From Marsupella aquatica (lineage: Eukaryota; Marchantiophyta): 64,000 bases of DNA. The position numbers and the translations under genes are program-made. Every line of letters starts with the position of its first letter. The stretch's first letter is position 1. Positions 1-10,694 of the stretch are shown in pieces. The notes beneath the pieces are model-generated. The model was not told the origin of the DNA and made no database searches. It saw only the letters and a program-made list of their open reading frames with translations. The stretch lies in the NCBI GenBank assembly GCA_973895155.1, contig OZ316893.1, forward strand, positions 12,028,001 through 12,092,000, written 5' to 3'.

Positions 1-3000
1 CAACTGTTTTTTCTTGGGTCTAATTTTAGTGATAATGTTTTTGGAATTACCTCAATGTCGGTTTACAATAACTGGCTCCCAAACAATAAAACCTTTTGGG
101 AATTTTTTGCTGAAATTTGAAATTAAATTGGATCGGAGTTTTTTCTAGCATTGAGTCGTAAGAGGGAGACTAACAGCTGTGACTAAATACTTACGTCTAG
201 AATGGTCTTCATTGTGAAGATCGAACGAATGACGCGTCAAAATATACGCAAGCTAGGAGACACATGCAAGTGTCTTATTACAAAACACAGATTCATTTGT
301 CAACCGTCAATATCAGACTAATTAGTCAGCTGCCTGATTCTTCAGCATCTGCTAAAGCAATGCAGCAACCCAACCGAAGTGTCTAGGACTTGACTCGTAT
401 CTCAGATACGTGCTGTAAGTTTGACGGTACAACTTGTTTCATTGACTTCTGAAATCAGATATGTCAACATGTCCAATTTGAAGCTACTAACAATGATACT
501 TAACAAGGAATCGAAGATTATCTCTTGCATTTGTATACCTGATTATCTGTGCTGAGGCGAGAGACCAGTAATAAGATGTTCTACGTACGGGATCAATATT
601 GTATATGGAATGTCTATCGTATAGGAGAAAATATAGAAAGTGCTTGCGAATCTGTGCAAATGCGCGCATGTAGTGACGAGGGTGAGGAAGATTATGTAAA
701 CGGTTCAGGCAGCTAGAGTCAAGTTATGGATAGGTATACACGTCATTTCCGTGCCACGAAATTCATCACTCTCGGAAAACATTACGAGAACACACGTACA
801 TGAGGTCGTCAGATAGACATCCTTCGTTACACCTTGATAAGATTATGCAATGGAGCTAAGTTACAGCCCGCGTTACAGCAGATCCTCAATTAATGGGCGA
901 CACCGTTAAAAAGGAAACTATCCACGGGACAATGACTTCGTGGACCCTAAGGATTCGACGGACTGTATATAGCAGCGGTCGAGACTTAAACACCCAGACT
1001 CGTCACCGTAGCAGCAATTGATGGACGGCAGGATCGAATATCCACAGGAACAGTTCTGCGAGCGAGCTGTCCAAACGCTCTTCAAATGCCCAGCTGCAAT
1101 TCCAAACAGCCCATTGATTTGATATCCACTTGGAGTGAGCTATGAAATTCACTCAAACGAGAATCCTCCAATCTGGGGACCAGATCATTCAAAGTTTACA
1201 AAACATATCCATTCTGATGATTGAGAGCGAATGAATGAATGAATTCACTCCAATCCACTGATTTCCTGGCTGAATGATTGAGATGATTCATCAATGAATG
1301 AACAGATTCAAAAGTGTGCTGATTTCCTAATTGGTAAGCTTTGGGACATGCATGTAAATCGGGTGCGTGGAGGTGAGGGCAGTTCTGACAGAACTGCTCA
1401 ACCCGGTCAGATTCAGTGAGATCAGGGCTTGAAGTCCACGCCGGTGGCAATCAATGCAAACAAGACAGCATGCAAGACATGCAAGTCGGTTATTCCTTTG
1501 CTCGCCATCTCTCGATGGTGTCGTTTATCGCATGTCCTTTTCGCGTACGATTTCTGGCTGCTCTCTGTTCGTTACCATCGTAAGATCAAAATGTAGCGCG
1601 CGGATTCGCGCCGAATGCGCGAAGTCTTCCTGCAAGTCTTTACGAAATCCACAACACCAACGACAAATGACGACACTGCTAAGACCTGACAGAGGTGAGC
1701 AGGAATATAACAAGGCCGACTCAGTATTTTTATACTAACCAAAGGCATTCGACCTGGCGTACAGCGGCAACGTACTAAAATAGAATAAACTTTTTGACTC
1801 ACCCACTTCTGACTATGGTGTCCCTTTAGGTTCGTACTATTTTTGTATCCCCGGCTGCGAATCCAGAGAGACTCGAAGTTGTCGCCACCCCTTGAATTGC
1901 AGAAATGTACAGTAATTCGTGGTTTACAATACTGTCAACTGGGAAGCAAGGGGACCTATACGTCAGATGCAAAAGCCATTTCCGAATGAGTCTTGATCTT
2001 AATTTAAAACCATTTGCTCCGCATGCATGCCGGAAATCGTGCTGGACGTGGGGCCCCTACATGACATAAAATATTGTTTTGTGAAGTTCTGATTGTGATG
2101 TATAAAGCGAAAGTCCTTGCTCCGCATCACGTAAGCTCCGTCCTCGTATGATTCCCAGGACTTTTCAAAGAATATGTACACAGCAAGATGGTGATGGGGT
2201 AGTCTGTGAGGAAAATCGTGATGTGCAGGAATGTGACCGACAGCATAGGCTCGAGCACAGTCACATCCAGATGAAAAAGAGAAAGTTATACTCAACTAAC
2301 GACTGCAATCGGAAACCTCAATGAGTTGGCTGCCTCACATTGAAATTCGAGCATTCTAGCTTGTCCTGATTTACCAGCCTTCAACAACTCTGGGAGATTG
2401 CCATTTCCTACTGTAAATTAGAGATGAATTCCGGTCGATCAATCAGACTCAAGGATTCTACATTATATCATGTCAGCAGTGATTCGGCTGCCTAGTCCCA
2501 TCCTCTTCCGACTTGCCTATATCTAATGAGCTAGCTTTGGGACTAAACACCGTTGAAGACAATCAATCTGAAGCATCGGGAGTTCCATATCTAGCAGCAT
2601 CACTTTGTCGATTGTTTGCACGAGAAATTGATTGAAATGTGCACTGAATCCAATGTCCGAGGGAGGAAGCCGGAAGGCGGGAAGGGATGGATAGACAGGT
2701 AAGGTCAGGGCTGTCATAAGTTCGGGATTACTGAGGTGGGGCACACCTGCATCCTGAATGGGCAAACTCGGTGTTCCTGTCGATCTGAGCAATTTCTAGA
2801 CTGAGGGTGTGTTGTCAGTTATAGAGTAGGTTGCTTCTGGCTACCGTGGATAGTATTTAGGTTACTTATTTCCGCAACCAGCTACTCCTGTGCTGATTTC
2901 CTCGGAAGCCGCGCATCCATGTCCCGAATTGCGGTTAAAGGTCTGGCCCCACCTGCATGGCCGCTGTTTTCCAATTCTTTTTTTGGAACGGAAAATGTCA

Positions 3001-3480
3001 ATGATTTTATTAAACATCACAGCAGGCTTCGCGTTTGTCATAACCCACAAGGTTCTCGAGGCAACCAGCTAAACGCCTAAACAAGTTCGAGCTGGGCCAG
3101 ATGAATCTGCTCGTTAAGGTCGAGAGAACCAGGTCAATAATCAGTGTTACACTTCGTTTTATCCTACAATCATCCTTCCAAATTTAGTGTGGCTGCAACC
3201 GACGTTCAATCTAATCTCGTAACATTGTACAGGGATGATTGTGGTCCCTGCTAGATCTGGATATAAGATGCCTTGACGGTGGTGCCACTTCGTTTCCAAC
3301 CACTGTCCCTACCTCTGTCGGAGACGATAACTTAGTGAGCATGCATTGAAGCTAGAGGATAAAGTAGTACTGACGGGTTAATCTCACCCTGTGGGTATTT
3401 TTCCCGTTCTCAAAACAAAATCACTGGTGTCTCATGCCAGACGAAACCAAATGACTCAAGAATACAATAATTGTGATGTT
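1..3480. other. No recognisable gene
   Basis: Both strands hold only short frames below 100 codons, and none shows a family pattern I recognise or a convincing exon chain. A minus-strand frame at 1999-2295 (98 codons) has a mixed composition that could be an exon, but nothing around it supports that. Around 1205-1310 there is a run of AATGAATGAATT/GATTCA-type short repeats. I see no mobile-element termini. Confidence 0.5.
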
Positions 3481-3657
3481 TCACTAGCCTAATGCCCTAA
3501 CTTAGTGTCTAGCTTTGCACTGAAATGGGTAGTACATTGTGTCCGTTTCTGGTTCCATCCCCAATGAGAATATACACATACTTTATACAGAAAAAGGCCA
3601 AATAGAGTACAAAAGAATAAACAAGAGAGGTCCCAAGTGGACAAAACCAAACGCAAA

Positions 3658-3752
3658 AGAAGTGAGCAAAAGGAAACCCTAAAAACCAAGAAAGAGGAAC
3701 TAAAAGAAGTGAGCAAAAGGTAACCCCTAAAAACCAAGAAAGAGTAACTAAA
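3658..3752 (-). repeat. 47-bp tandem duplication in the retroelement 3' UTR
   Basis: Two near-identical units start at 3658 and 3705, each carrying AGAAGTGAGCAAAAGG followed by CCCTAAAAACCAAGAAAGAG. They differ at a few positions and by one inserted base. They lie just downstream of the stop codon of the minus-strand element. Confidence 0.85.
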
Positions 3753-3805
3753 ACTACCGCAAATGGACCGAGGTCCTCATCATACCTAGCAAATGTGGCT
3801 ACAAG

Positions 3806-5998
3806 CTAGTGGTCTACATCAAGTGTCGAAACTAGATCGGCAAGTGGGATAGGAATGTCCTCTAGGGGGGCTAGCTGCTGCGGAGTCACACTAGCACCCA
3901 CTGTCAGAGATCGACAATAGACGGCCCGAGCTTGAGCACGCTGTAAGGTGACTGAAATGCGTTGGCGAAAGTGCATGGTCAAAACAGATAGCGGGGGCCC
4001 GATGGGACCCATTCGGCCGTGAACATCCCGAGCAGCTTGGCGAAGAAGCCCGTCGAACTGATGATGGAGACGCCCAAATATCTCAAGAGCAAGGGGCAGG
4101 AAGCTATCAGATGAAGCTCGTGCAGCATATTTGGCCTCCTTCGTTTGTGCTGCTCGTGATGCTGCTGCCCCTGCCGTTGTTGCCGCTGTCCCAATGATGT
4201 CTTGGCGCAATGGGTTTGCCACCACTACATCTGCCAAAGTACGGTGACCGTCACGGACCATGGTAAGATCCACCCGTAACCGCTGTGATGGAGGACCAGG
4301 TAACTCGAGCACCACCTCCCACCGCGCGCAGACCAAAGAGCCAGAGAGAACCTGAGCAATCACATCTCTCACAGCGTCGTGAACAAAAATGGTTTCGCCG
4401 CCCAAACTGCATCGAAGAAGATGGACACCTGTGGCATCACAAGGCTTCCCACAAGTGCAAGTAGGAGGTAAACCAGCAAGAAGTGGGTGGGGCAAGCCCA
4501 TACGAAGACGCATGGCTGTCGCAAACTCCGCTGAAGACATCCGCAGGTGAGGAATGACTGGATTGGCCTGAAGCCAGCCTCCTGCGCCCTTCCCTCCGGA
4601 AGAAAGAATCCGAGCTCGGTCCGTGTCAGGTGCCTCAGTGAGGATGCTGGAAAGGGTGAAAGCGTGCATACGCCCAGCAAGGTCTGCCTGAAGACGGACG
4701 GGGTCCAAGGATAAAAACTCCTGGAATGAAGGTAACGCAGCTCGAACAGGATCGGGTAATGATGACCGAGCCGTGCGCAAATGAACCTGAAATGGGAGGG
4801 AACCCTCCTCGACCTCCATGAGAGATGAAAGTAAAAAAGGTCGATCCTCAGTAAGGAAACGATCTGCCAACAATGAGAAGGCGGCCGCCCACGCGCCCAA
4901 GAAGGCCAAAGGTGCAAGGCGCTCAGTGGAAGTAAGCCCAAAACCACCATGAGAAATAGGAAGACTGAGCTGTCGATGAAGCCACGGAGATGAGAGTAAA
5001 GTACCTGGCCCTAAAAGAGAGGCCAAAGTCTCACGAATGGAGACATCAAACGCTCGGAGGTGTAGAGAAAGATCCTCGGTAGGGGGATGTGTCCGAGCCA
5101 AATAGGACGCACGAGGGTGGATGCATCTCAATAACAACCCAAATGCTGCCTGAGAGTCTGCTAACTTAGGGAGCATAGGAGTAGGGGCTAAGGCAGCCTG
5201 GAGAGCGTCAGCAATGAAAGATGAGCAAAAGGAGGCGGTACCGACTGGGGAGCCAAGGACCCGAAGACCGTCGGCAGGACGTAAGAACCCAGGGGGAAGC
5301 GCAAGATCAGAGGGTAACCCAGCTGGACTCCATGCACGACTCTTCACCGGCTGTACTCGTAAATCGAGGCCCAACAAATGGGTGGAAAGGGTGGCGAGGG
5401 CAGAAGTAACAGCAAAAGGTGGACCAATGATGTGGGTGTCATCTGAAAGGGAGGGGAAGATACACTGGGGGTGGGCCACGGAGGCTTCTCGTAAAGCAGT
5501 AAAATGGGCAATGGCAAAAAGAGGCCCACCCAAAGGGTCACCCTGACGTGTACCTTCTACAGAAGAAAGAGTGGTATACACTCCTGTAGAGGTGTGATGA
5601 CTATAGAAGAGGGGGGCCTCAAACCCATAAAAACAACGGACAAAGGGGATAAGGGACTGGATGTCTGGATCCGCTGCCCTCAAAGCACGAAAAATTGCTG
5701 CCCGAGAAACCGTATTGAAAGCATTGGAGACATCAACCTGGAGGACAACCCAATCAGGGTGGAGGTCCAAGGTAGTACGAATACCCGCAATAACTGTCTC
5801 ACAACCGCCAGGAACGCCCACTGCAAACTGATGTGGAGAGAGATGATCCGATAGTGCAGAGCGATACTGCGATGAAAGTGCGCGAGACACCAGACGAAGA
5901 AAAACCTCTCCAATAGCTATGGGCCGAACACCCGGTGAAGACTTAGCCATGGCCAATAAACGAGAAGCACTCAAAAGCCGAGAGACGGGAGGAGGCAA
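3806..5998 (-). CDS. Retroelement reverse transcriptase plus restriction-like endonuclease
   Basis: A 730-codon frame in the same phase as the upstream frame. RT motifs are in order: VRPIAIGEVFLRL (24-36); motif A LQVDVSNAFNTV with Asp89; motif B EGTRQGDPLGGPLF (148-161); motif C LSDDTHI with Asp186-Asp187. The C-terminus has Cys514-x-Cys516, x9, His526-x3-Cys530. It then has His540-Asp541, where R2-type enzymes have RHN/D, and Val576-Asp577 followed after exactly 12 residues by Asp590 in LADVVVANP. That matches the CCHC and PD-x12-14-D signature of RLE endonucleases. Enzymes of this kind nick the target and prime reverse transcription there. All catalytic residues I can point to are present and no frameshift interrupts the frame. 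The ATG at 5998 is only the first Met after the TAG and is probably not the true start. The exact clade is unresolved. Confidence 0.85.
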   Translation of the reverse strand: MPPPVSRLLSASRLLAMAKSSPGVRPIAIGEVFLRLVSRALSSQYRSALSDHLSPHQFAVGVPGGCETVIAGIRTTLDLHPDWVVLQVDVSNAFNTVSRAAIFRALRAADPDIQSLIPFVRCFYGFEAPLFYSHHTSTGVYTTLSSVEGTRQGDPLGGPLFAIAHFTALREASVAHPQCIFPSLSDDTHIIGPPFAVTSALATLSTHLLGLDLRVQPVKSRAWSPAGLPSDLALPPGFLRPADGLRVLGSPVGTASFCSSFIADALQAALAPTPMLPKLADSQAAFGLLLRCIHPRASYLARTHPPTEDLSLHLRAFDVSIRETLASLLGPGTLLSSPWLHRQLSLPISHGGFGLTSTERLAPLAFLGAWAAAFSLLADRFLTEDRPFLLSSLMEVEEGSLPFQVHLRTARSSLPDPVRAALPSFQEFLSLDPVRLQADLAGRMHAFTLSSILTEAPDTDRARILSSGGKGAGGWLQANPVIPHLRMSSAEFATAMRLRMGLPHPLLAGLPPTCTCGKPCDATGVHLLRCSLGGETIFVHDAVRDVIAQVLSGSLVCARWEVVLELPGPPSQRLRVDLTMVRDGHRTLADVVVANPLRQDIIGTAATTAGAAASRAAQTKEAKYAARASSDSFLPLALEIFGRLHHQFDGLLRQAARDVHGRMGPIGPPLSVLTMHFRQRISVTLQRAQARAVYCRSLTVGASVTPQQLAPLEDIPIPLADLVSTLDVDH

Positions 5999-6016
5999 AC
6001 GGCCGGCAGCAATACA

Positions 6017-7213
6017 CTAGCAAAAGGAGAAGAAAACTGGAAAACCAGACTGAGGATCCTCAGGGGGGAATAAATCACAAAAATGCTCAAAGACATAGCC
6101 AAAGGGGCCACCAGCCGCGCAACGCGGAGCATGGAGGAAAGCATAGGTGAAGTGGTCCCTACTAAACTGAAGATCCTCCTCAGGCTCAAAATCCTCCACG
6201 AACAAAGGGAGCTGATCATAGGGCTGCGGATGGAGATCCTGAAGGGCCGTCAAGGTGACCTCGCCAAGGGGGGCTGGTGTGGTGGGAGAAAGGGCCTGGA
6301 CGGCACGACGATATTCACCAGCCTGGGCTAAACGACAAGAGCGACGAAGGCGTCTGTGCTCTGGAGGATGAGAGTGGTGAGCTGGGTCAGACAAAGCACG
6401 GGTAGTAAAGGAACGGGCTCGAAGAAAGTACTCTTCCTGAAGCTGTTCCCAATCTCCCCACAGAAAACGATGGATACGAGAGGCAGTCTCACGATGACCC
6501 ACGCGACCACCGTGACTAGGGAGGGTAAGAGTCCACTGTGGAAAAAGCATGAGTAAAGACCAATAGGAGACCTCGATAGGATGCGCCAAGATAAGCTGCA
6601 TGAGTTGCAACAAGGATGACCGAACTAATGGGCGCAACGCTAGTGGGATGTGGTTATAAAGGCGAGGTCTAATGTACCCTGGATGGTAGGCTGGAAGGGG
6701 GTCTAGAGAGCGAACCCAACTCCATGCCTGCTCGGAAGCCTCCAAGGAAGGAGGGGCAGAGCTAACTGGGTCAAGAGGGGGCTGGGGCTGGGATTGGGCT
6801 TGCTGGCGACGTTGGCACTGGCCCCGCCCGCGGTGATGAGGAAGGGAGAGGCCAACCCAGCCACACTCAGGACAAGTATGCAGGGGACACTCATCTGGGG
6901 AGGGAGCAGGGAACGACTGGACAGGAGGTGGGGGGGGAACCGACGTGGATGAAGAGGCCGGAGGGGGATGCTGGAGGGGTGGAGGGGGAATGGGCTGGGG
7001 AGAGGAGCCAGGGCGTCGATGGGGTGGGCAGTAGACTGGGGGGACTGGCAGAACATCGGGCATGGGGTCATCACGAAGATGAGAGAGATCCAATGAAGAA
7101 GAGCAAACACGAAGGCGACCACGAGGCGGGGGGGAGGAGGGGGGAGAACTGTGTGGGGGGGCTGGGCGCTTGCCCCGCGCCAACACTCTCAACGTAGACA
7201 TGACAGGTCGCAA
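6017..7213 (-). CDS. Retroelement N-terminal part: Pro-rich region, zinc-binding cluster and start of the RT region
   Basis: This is the first 398 codons of the element's frame. A start at 7201 (MSTL) is as likely as the one at 7213. Residues 1-110 are Pro/Ser-rich and low in complexity. Cys114 and Cys117 with His126/His127 and Cys133 form a CPEC...HH...C cluster like the nucleic-acid-binding fingers at the N-terminus of RLE-type elements. The last 60 residues contain FLHAPR, then GGPFGYVFEHF, which resembles the block just before the RT palm (an 'aPGpDg' type segment). The frame ends at a TAG (6019-6017) and resumes six codons later in the same frame as the RT part, so this was one polyprotein or is read through. 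A functional second product is not shown. Confidence 0.7.
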   Translation of the reverse strand: MRPVMSTLRVLARGKRPAPPHSSPPSSPPPRGRLRVCSSSLDLSHLRDDPMPDVLPVPPVYCPPHRRPGSSPQPIPPPPLQHPPPASSSTSVPPPPPVQSFPAPSPDECPLHTCPECGWVGLSLPHHRGRGQCQRRQQAQSQPQPPLDPVSSAPPSLEASEQAWSWVRSLDPLPAYHPGYIRPRLYNHIPLALRPLVRSSLLQLMQLILAHPIEVSYWSLLMLFPQWTLTLPSHGGRVGHRETASRIHRFLWGDWEQLQEEYFLRARSFTTRALSDPAHHSHPPEHRRLRRSCRLAQAGEYRRAVQALSPTTPAPLGEVTLTALQDLHPQPYDQLPLFVEDFEPEEDLQFSRDHFTYAFLHAPRCAAGGPFGYVFEHFCDLFPPEDPQSGFPVFFSFC

Positions 7214-7629
7214 CCCGATAAAAGCAAAAGCGCATCAAGAAGCGACAAAAGGCCCAACCAAGACATGTGAAAAGAAAGGGAAGGCTATGGAGAGAGCCCA
7301 CCGCGTCAAAATCCGAGAAGCGGCGCCACCGCTAGCCTAGAAAACCGTTGAGCACGTGCAGGCACAGCCGGGAACAAAGCTGGAGCTCTCGTCGATGTGT
7401 CCGTTGAGGAGTCGATGCGAGTGAATATCTCTCCACTGATTTGAGCATGCTGCTATAGCTCCCAAAGATGGTGGAATGCAAACTGGTCCACTAAACTTGG
7501 CAAAAACCACCTTGTCAGAACTGAAGAAGAAAGGCAACCACCAATCGGAGGAGAAACGTGGCAAGACAGGAATGCTCCAAAGCTGATCAAGGGAAACCGT
7601 CACCAAAAATGGAGGAGTAAATCAGAATC

Positions 7630-8160
7630 GTAATCGGAGCCGAAAGTGGTTGATATGTCACCAAAAGGACCGCGGTAGGGATAGATGTTGCACTCTCGGA
7701 CAAGAGCTGGCCAAATCACATGAGAATGCCGGATTCCGTGAACGAGAAACTGCTACAGGACCCTAAAGCTAATTGAAAGTGAGAACGGTGGAAATTGAAG
7801 AAAAAACGTGAGAGCTAATCAAAGTCCAATCGGGGCAATAGGAGACCAATTAGACCGCTCTTGGGATCAATCTGATGCTCCCGGAGAAGAGCTATACAAA
7901 GCACTTGAGAAATCTGAAATCCGTGAAAGATTGACCGAGATATGACCGTCGAAAGGAAGACAAAAATCGCAGAAAAACGACTGAAAAACGGCGAAAACGA
8001 ATGTGACCATAAGTATGTCGATACGGCACCGTTTTGGACGTGTTTTATATCGATTTGATGCACCTCGGCAAGAGCGCGCTAATGCAACTGAGAAAACTGG
8101 ATTCCGAGAAAAACTGAGTGCAGGAGGATAGTCAAAGTGACGCGAAAACTGTGCTACAGT
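7630..8160 (-). repeat. Three ~184-bp tandem monomers in the retroelement 5' region
   Basis: The landmark GCTCTT(n)CCGAG/GGG, followed by a GTGCA/GCATCA box and a CGGTCC/CGGTGCC box, recurs with its first base at 7707, 7892 and 8075 (spacing 185 and 183). Each monomer also carries CTCAxxTG... and GGATTCCG-like boxes at matching offsets. They are diverged but collinear. Upstream repeated monomers of this kind act as promoters in some mammalian L1 families; a promoter role here is inference. Confidence 0.7.
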
Positions 8161-8666
8161 CTGAACTCCATAGCCAGGAGCTCAAAGACCTAAGACCTCT
8201 AGTCCCCAAGTGTTGTTGTGTCCCAAGAGTCAAGGTCTAGAGTCTTCACTCTACAAATGTAGGCCATGACTCTAGCTTTTGATTTTCTAGCCGAATGACC
8301 CTTGGACAAAATTAGAAGACCCCACATCTCCTAGTCTACTAATTCAATGGTGACATTTATATGTAGAATTGCTCTTAACGTAACTTAATTTTCATCTTAT
8401 TTTAAAAGTCAGATAATCAATCATATAGATGGGCCATTTCGTAGACCCTTATTCTAGGTTTTCATGTGCTGGTTACTCAGAAAATTAGATGAAATATATA
8501 TAGACATATCTAATTGCCCTCATGCTAGCCGCCCTCATGCTAGCCGATGACCCACACCTAGGTACTACTAGTTTACTGCCATTCATTCATATATGTGATT
8601 GACCTTATTCTAGAGCTTTTGATCGAGCTTTCTTAGATAAATAGATGACCAATATACAGCCAGAAA

Positions 8667-8756
8667 CAGAGATCATGGATCTACTACTGTCTCCCCCAGA
8701 GATCATTGATCTACTACTGTCTCCCCCAGAGATCATGGATCTACTACTGTCTTCCC
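8667..8756 (+). repeat. Three tandem copies of a 30-bp unit
   Basis: The unit CAGAGATCATGGATCTACTA plus CTGTCTCCCC is repeated at 8667, 8697 and 8727, with one G-to-T change in the second copy and a small change at the end of the third. The short open frame across it is a by-product of the unit length being a multiple of three. Confidence 0.9.
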
Positions 8757-9160
8757 CCATTATTCAAATAGTGGGCCAATGGACTCTCTACTCAAATGAA
8801 GCGCCCCGGGCACTGTATATATTCAAGTTTTGACTCTTTGTTTAAAATTTTTTGCTTGAAGTGTTGTGTTCAAAACTTGACCTTGATCATGTTTGAATAA
8901 TACCGTTGTGTTCAAGTTTGGCATTGTGTTCAAATTTTGGCATTTTGCAATGAAGGGACCAGTGTAGTATAAGCAAGAATGATAGGCATAGAAATTTGTG
9001 ATGTTTTAGAGAGAACTGTGTTGGGAATGTGTGGTTAATTTAATTAAACACTGAAAGTAAATATGGGGAGAGCACAAATTTGTAATACAAAACAGAACTG
9101 CCTTAGTTACTAAAGGTACCGGTCAATTACTAAATCTGCTAGTATCACTTGGTTAAACTT
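8745..9160 (+). repeat. Dispersed repeat, left part (relative of 24880-25300)
   Basis: From CTTCCCCC/ATTCAAATAGTG at about 8750 to ...TAGTATCACTTGGT at about 9155, the sequence aligns by eye with 24880-25300, including a run of GTGTTCAAA-type words and a shared AATGATAGGCATA-like block. It contains the start of the LTR described at 9019, so it probably represents the internal 3' part of the same element plus its LTR. Confidence 0.6.
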
Positions 9161-9308
9161 CCAGGTGAAACATATTTAGGACTGTCTGGGACATATTCCC
9201 GAACATACTTAGGAAAGAGGTTTTAGCGAACTAGGATAACGTACATCCCATAGACCATGGGAGGGGGTATACCCAAAGGGAACACAAACTTGTGAGGTCA
9301 CACTTTGA

Positions 9309-9351
<43 letters not shown>

Positions 9352-9524
9352 TGTAATTATGTTATACATTATTGGAATTTTCTCAGGGTCATGGATGTAA
9401 CCCAAATGGGATGAATCGCGTATCTTCACTATCAGAGTTTATGGATCATGTTGCTCACATGTGTTGGCCCTATCTTGTTTGGTCTAGATTATTCTTAACT
9501 CCATTCACAACCGGGTTCCCAACA
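9019..9524. mobile_element. Probable solo LTR with 9-bp perfect terminal inverted repeats
   Basis: The segment begins TGTTGGGAA and ends TTCCCAACA, a perfect 9-bp inverted pair with the TG...CA ends typical of LTRs, and is 506 bp long. It contains a (GA)n microsatellite. The flanking pentamers (AACTG and TAAAC) are not identical, so no target-site duplication is visible, and no reverse transcriptase lies beside it. Its start has a relative at about 25131, where a purine-rich tract (AGAGAGGAGGG) directly precedes TGTT, as a polypurine tract would. Confidence 0.6.
9310..9348. repeat. (GA)n microsatellite
   Basis: About 19 uninterrupted GA dinucleotides inside the putative LTR. Confidence 0.97.
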
Positions 9525-9529
9525 TAAAC

Positions 9530-10690
9530 ATGGATGTAATTTATTGTGCAGGCAATCTATTCATTAAAGTGAATTATTATTTTATTTATGAACATTTGAG
9601 CAATAGAAAGTGTACATTTGGGCAAGCAACAAGGGTGATGGCTATAATGTTCATCCTTTGTGAATTACGAACTACTATTAGACTCCTTCTAGTTAAGATC
9701 CTTTTTGCCCCCTCGAGTTTATAATTGACCATTTAGATGTAGAGTATTGTACCATAGTGTACATTTTGGAGTTGAAAAGTGTACATTGAGAGACCAAAAA
9801 TTGAACAATATAAAACAAACTTTTAATGAATAGAGTTAGTTTGCAATGGAAAAAACTAGTTAGTGGACCCCTTGGCTAATAAAATCAGGGGGAAGAGTCG
9901 ATCTGAGCCGTCTCCATTTCTTATCTCTGGAAATCTTGTCCGTCCATCATAATGGCCAATTTATGGCTCAAAAGAAAGATCTCAAATAGATCTATGGATG
10001 GGTTCTGTCTGTTTTGAAAATGGGTTGATATTTTTCAAATGAAAATTTAAACAAATCCAAGCCTTCCTAGCCGTCGATTTTGTTGATTTTACTATCTTTG
10101 CCGTCCATTTTGTAATGCCTCTAGAAATCTTATTCATCCATGTTAGAAGGCGATCTAGGGTGCAAAAGAAAGATCTCAATGAGACCTATGACTGGGTATT
10201 TTTTGTTTTGAGAATGAGTAAATAGTTTTGAGTATAAAATTCGATGAACTTTCAAGATTCCAGCCATTCCTCCTCCCCGATCCTGGGTTTCTATGTGCTC
10301 TTCCCAGCATTAATGGCCATACAATACGAGAGGTCCTTACATACCGGGAGTTGCGGTTTAACAAGGAAGTTATCAAGTTAGTTATTAGTCATTATTTATT
10401 ATATGAAAAATACTTTTTATAAATCTTTGAATTTAAGTTTTAAAATTGGAAATGTAACTAAAACGGTTACATAGTGACAGTTTTAACCGTCTTGCTCTTT
10501 GCATTTCCAATGTTTTTACTTTTCTTTTTACGGCATGGCGTCCCAAAATTTACCCCCAAATTGACACAAACACGAATGAAAACTATAAATTTGATTCACA
10601 AAACCGACGAGTCTTGTTTGTTGCGGTTATTGTTGATGTGGCACGCTGTGGTGCCAGGAATTTTGGAAGGGACCTCTAGTGGGGTCTGTA
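9530..10690. other. No gene seen; AT-rich decayed sequence
   Basis: Only short frames. At 9950-10230 the phrases 'GATCTCAA(A/T)', 'GATCTATGGATGGG' and 'GCCGTC(C/G)ATTTTGT' recur twice, about 180 bp apart, which suggests an old diverged tandem duplication. Confidence 0.5.
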
Positions 10691-10694
10691 AAGA

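Larger units (their letters stand above)
3560..8160 (-). mobile_element. Non-LTR retrotransposon with restriction-like endonuclease (RLE type), near full length
   Basis: Reading on the minus strand: a 5' region with three tandem monomers of about 184 bp (8160 to about 7630), a leader, one long frame interrupted by a single TAG (7213 to 3806), and a 3' UTR with a 47-bp tandem duplication that ends near 3560-3590. The frame encodes a cysteine/histidine cluster, a reverse transcriptase and a C-terminal restriction-like endonuclease, the order seen in R2/CRE/NeSL-type elements. The 3' end is placed by comparison with related tails at 44.1 and 53.7 kb, which also stop just after a TATATAC-like stretch. 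The coding part is visibly more GC-rich than its flanks. I could not identify target-site duplications, so both ends are approximate. There are no LTRs and no AP-endonuclease domain. Confidence 0.85.

Noticed and set aside
4369-4950. 193-codon minus-strand frame
   Set aside because: It is a shadow in another phase of the retroelement RT/endonuclease frame.
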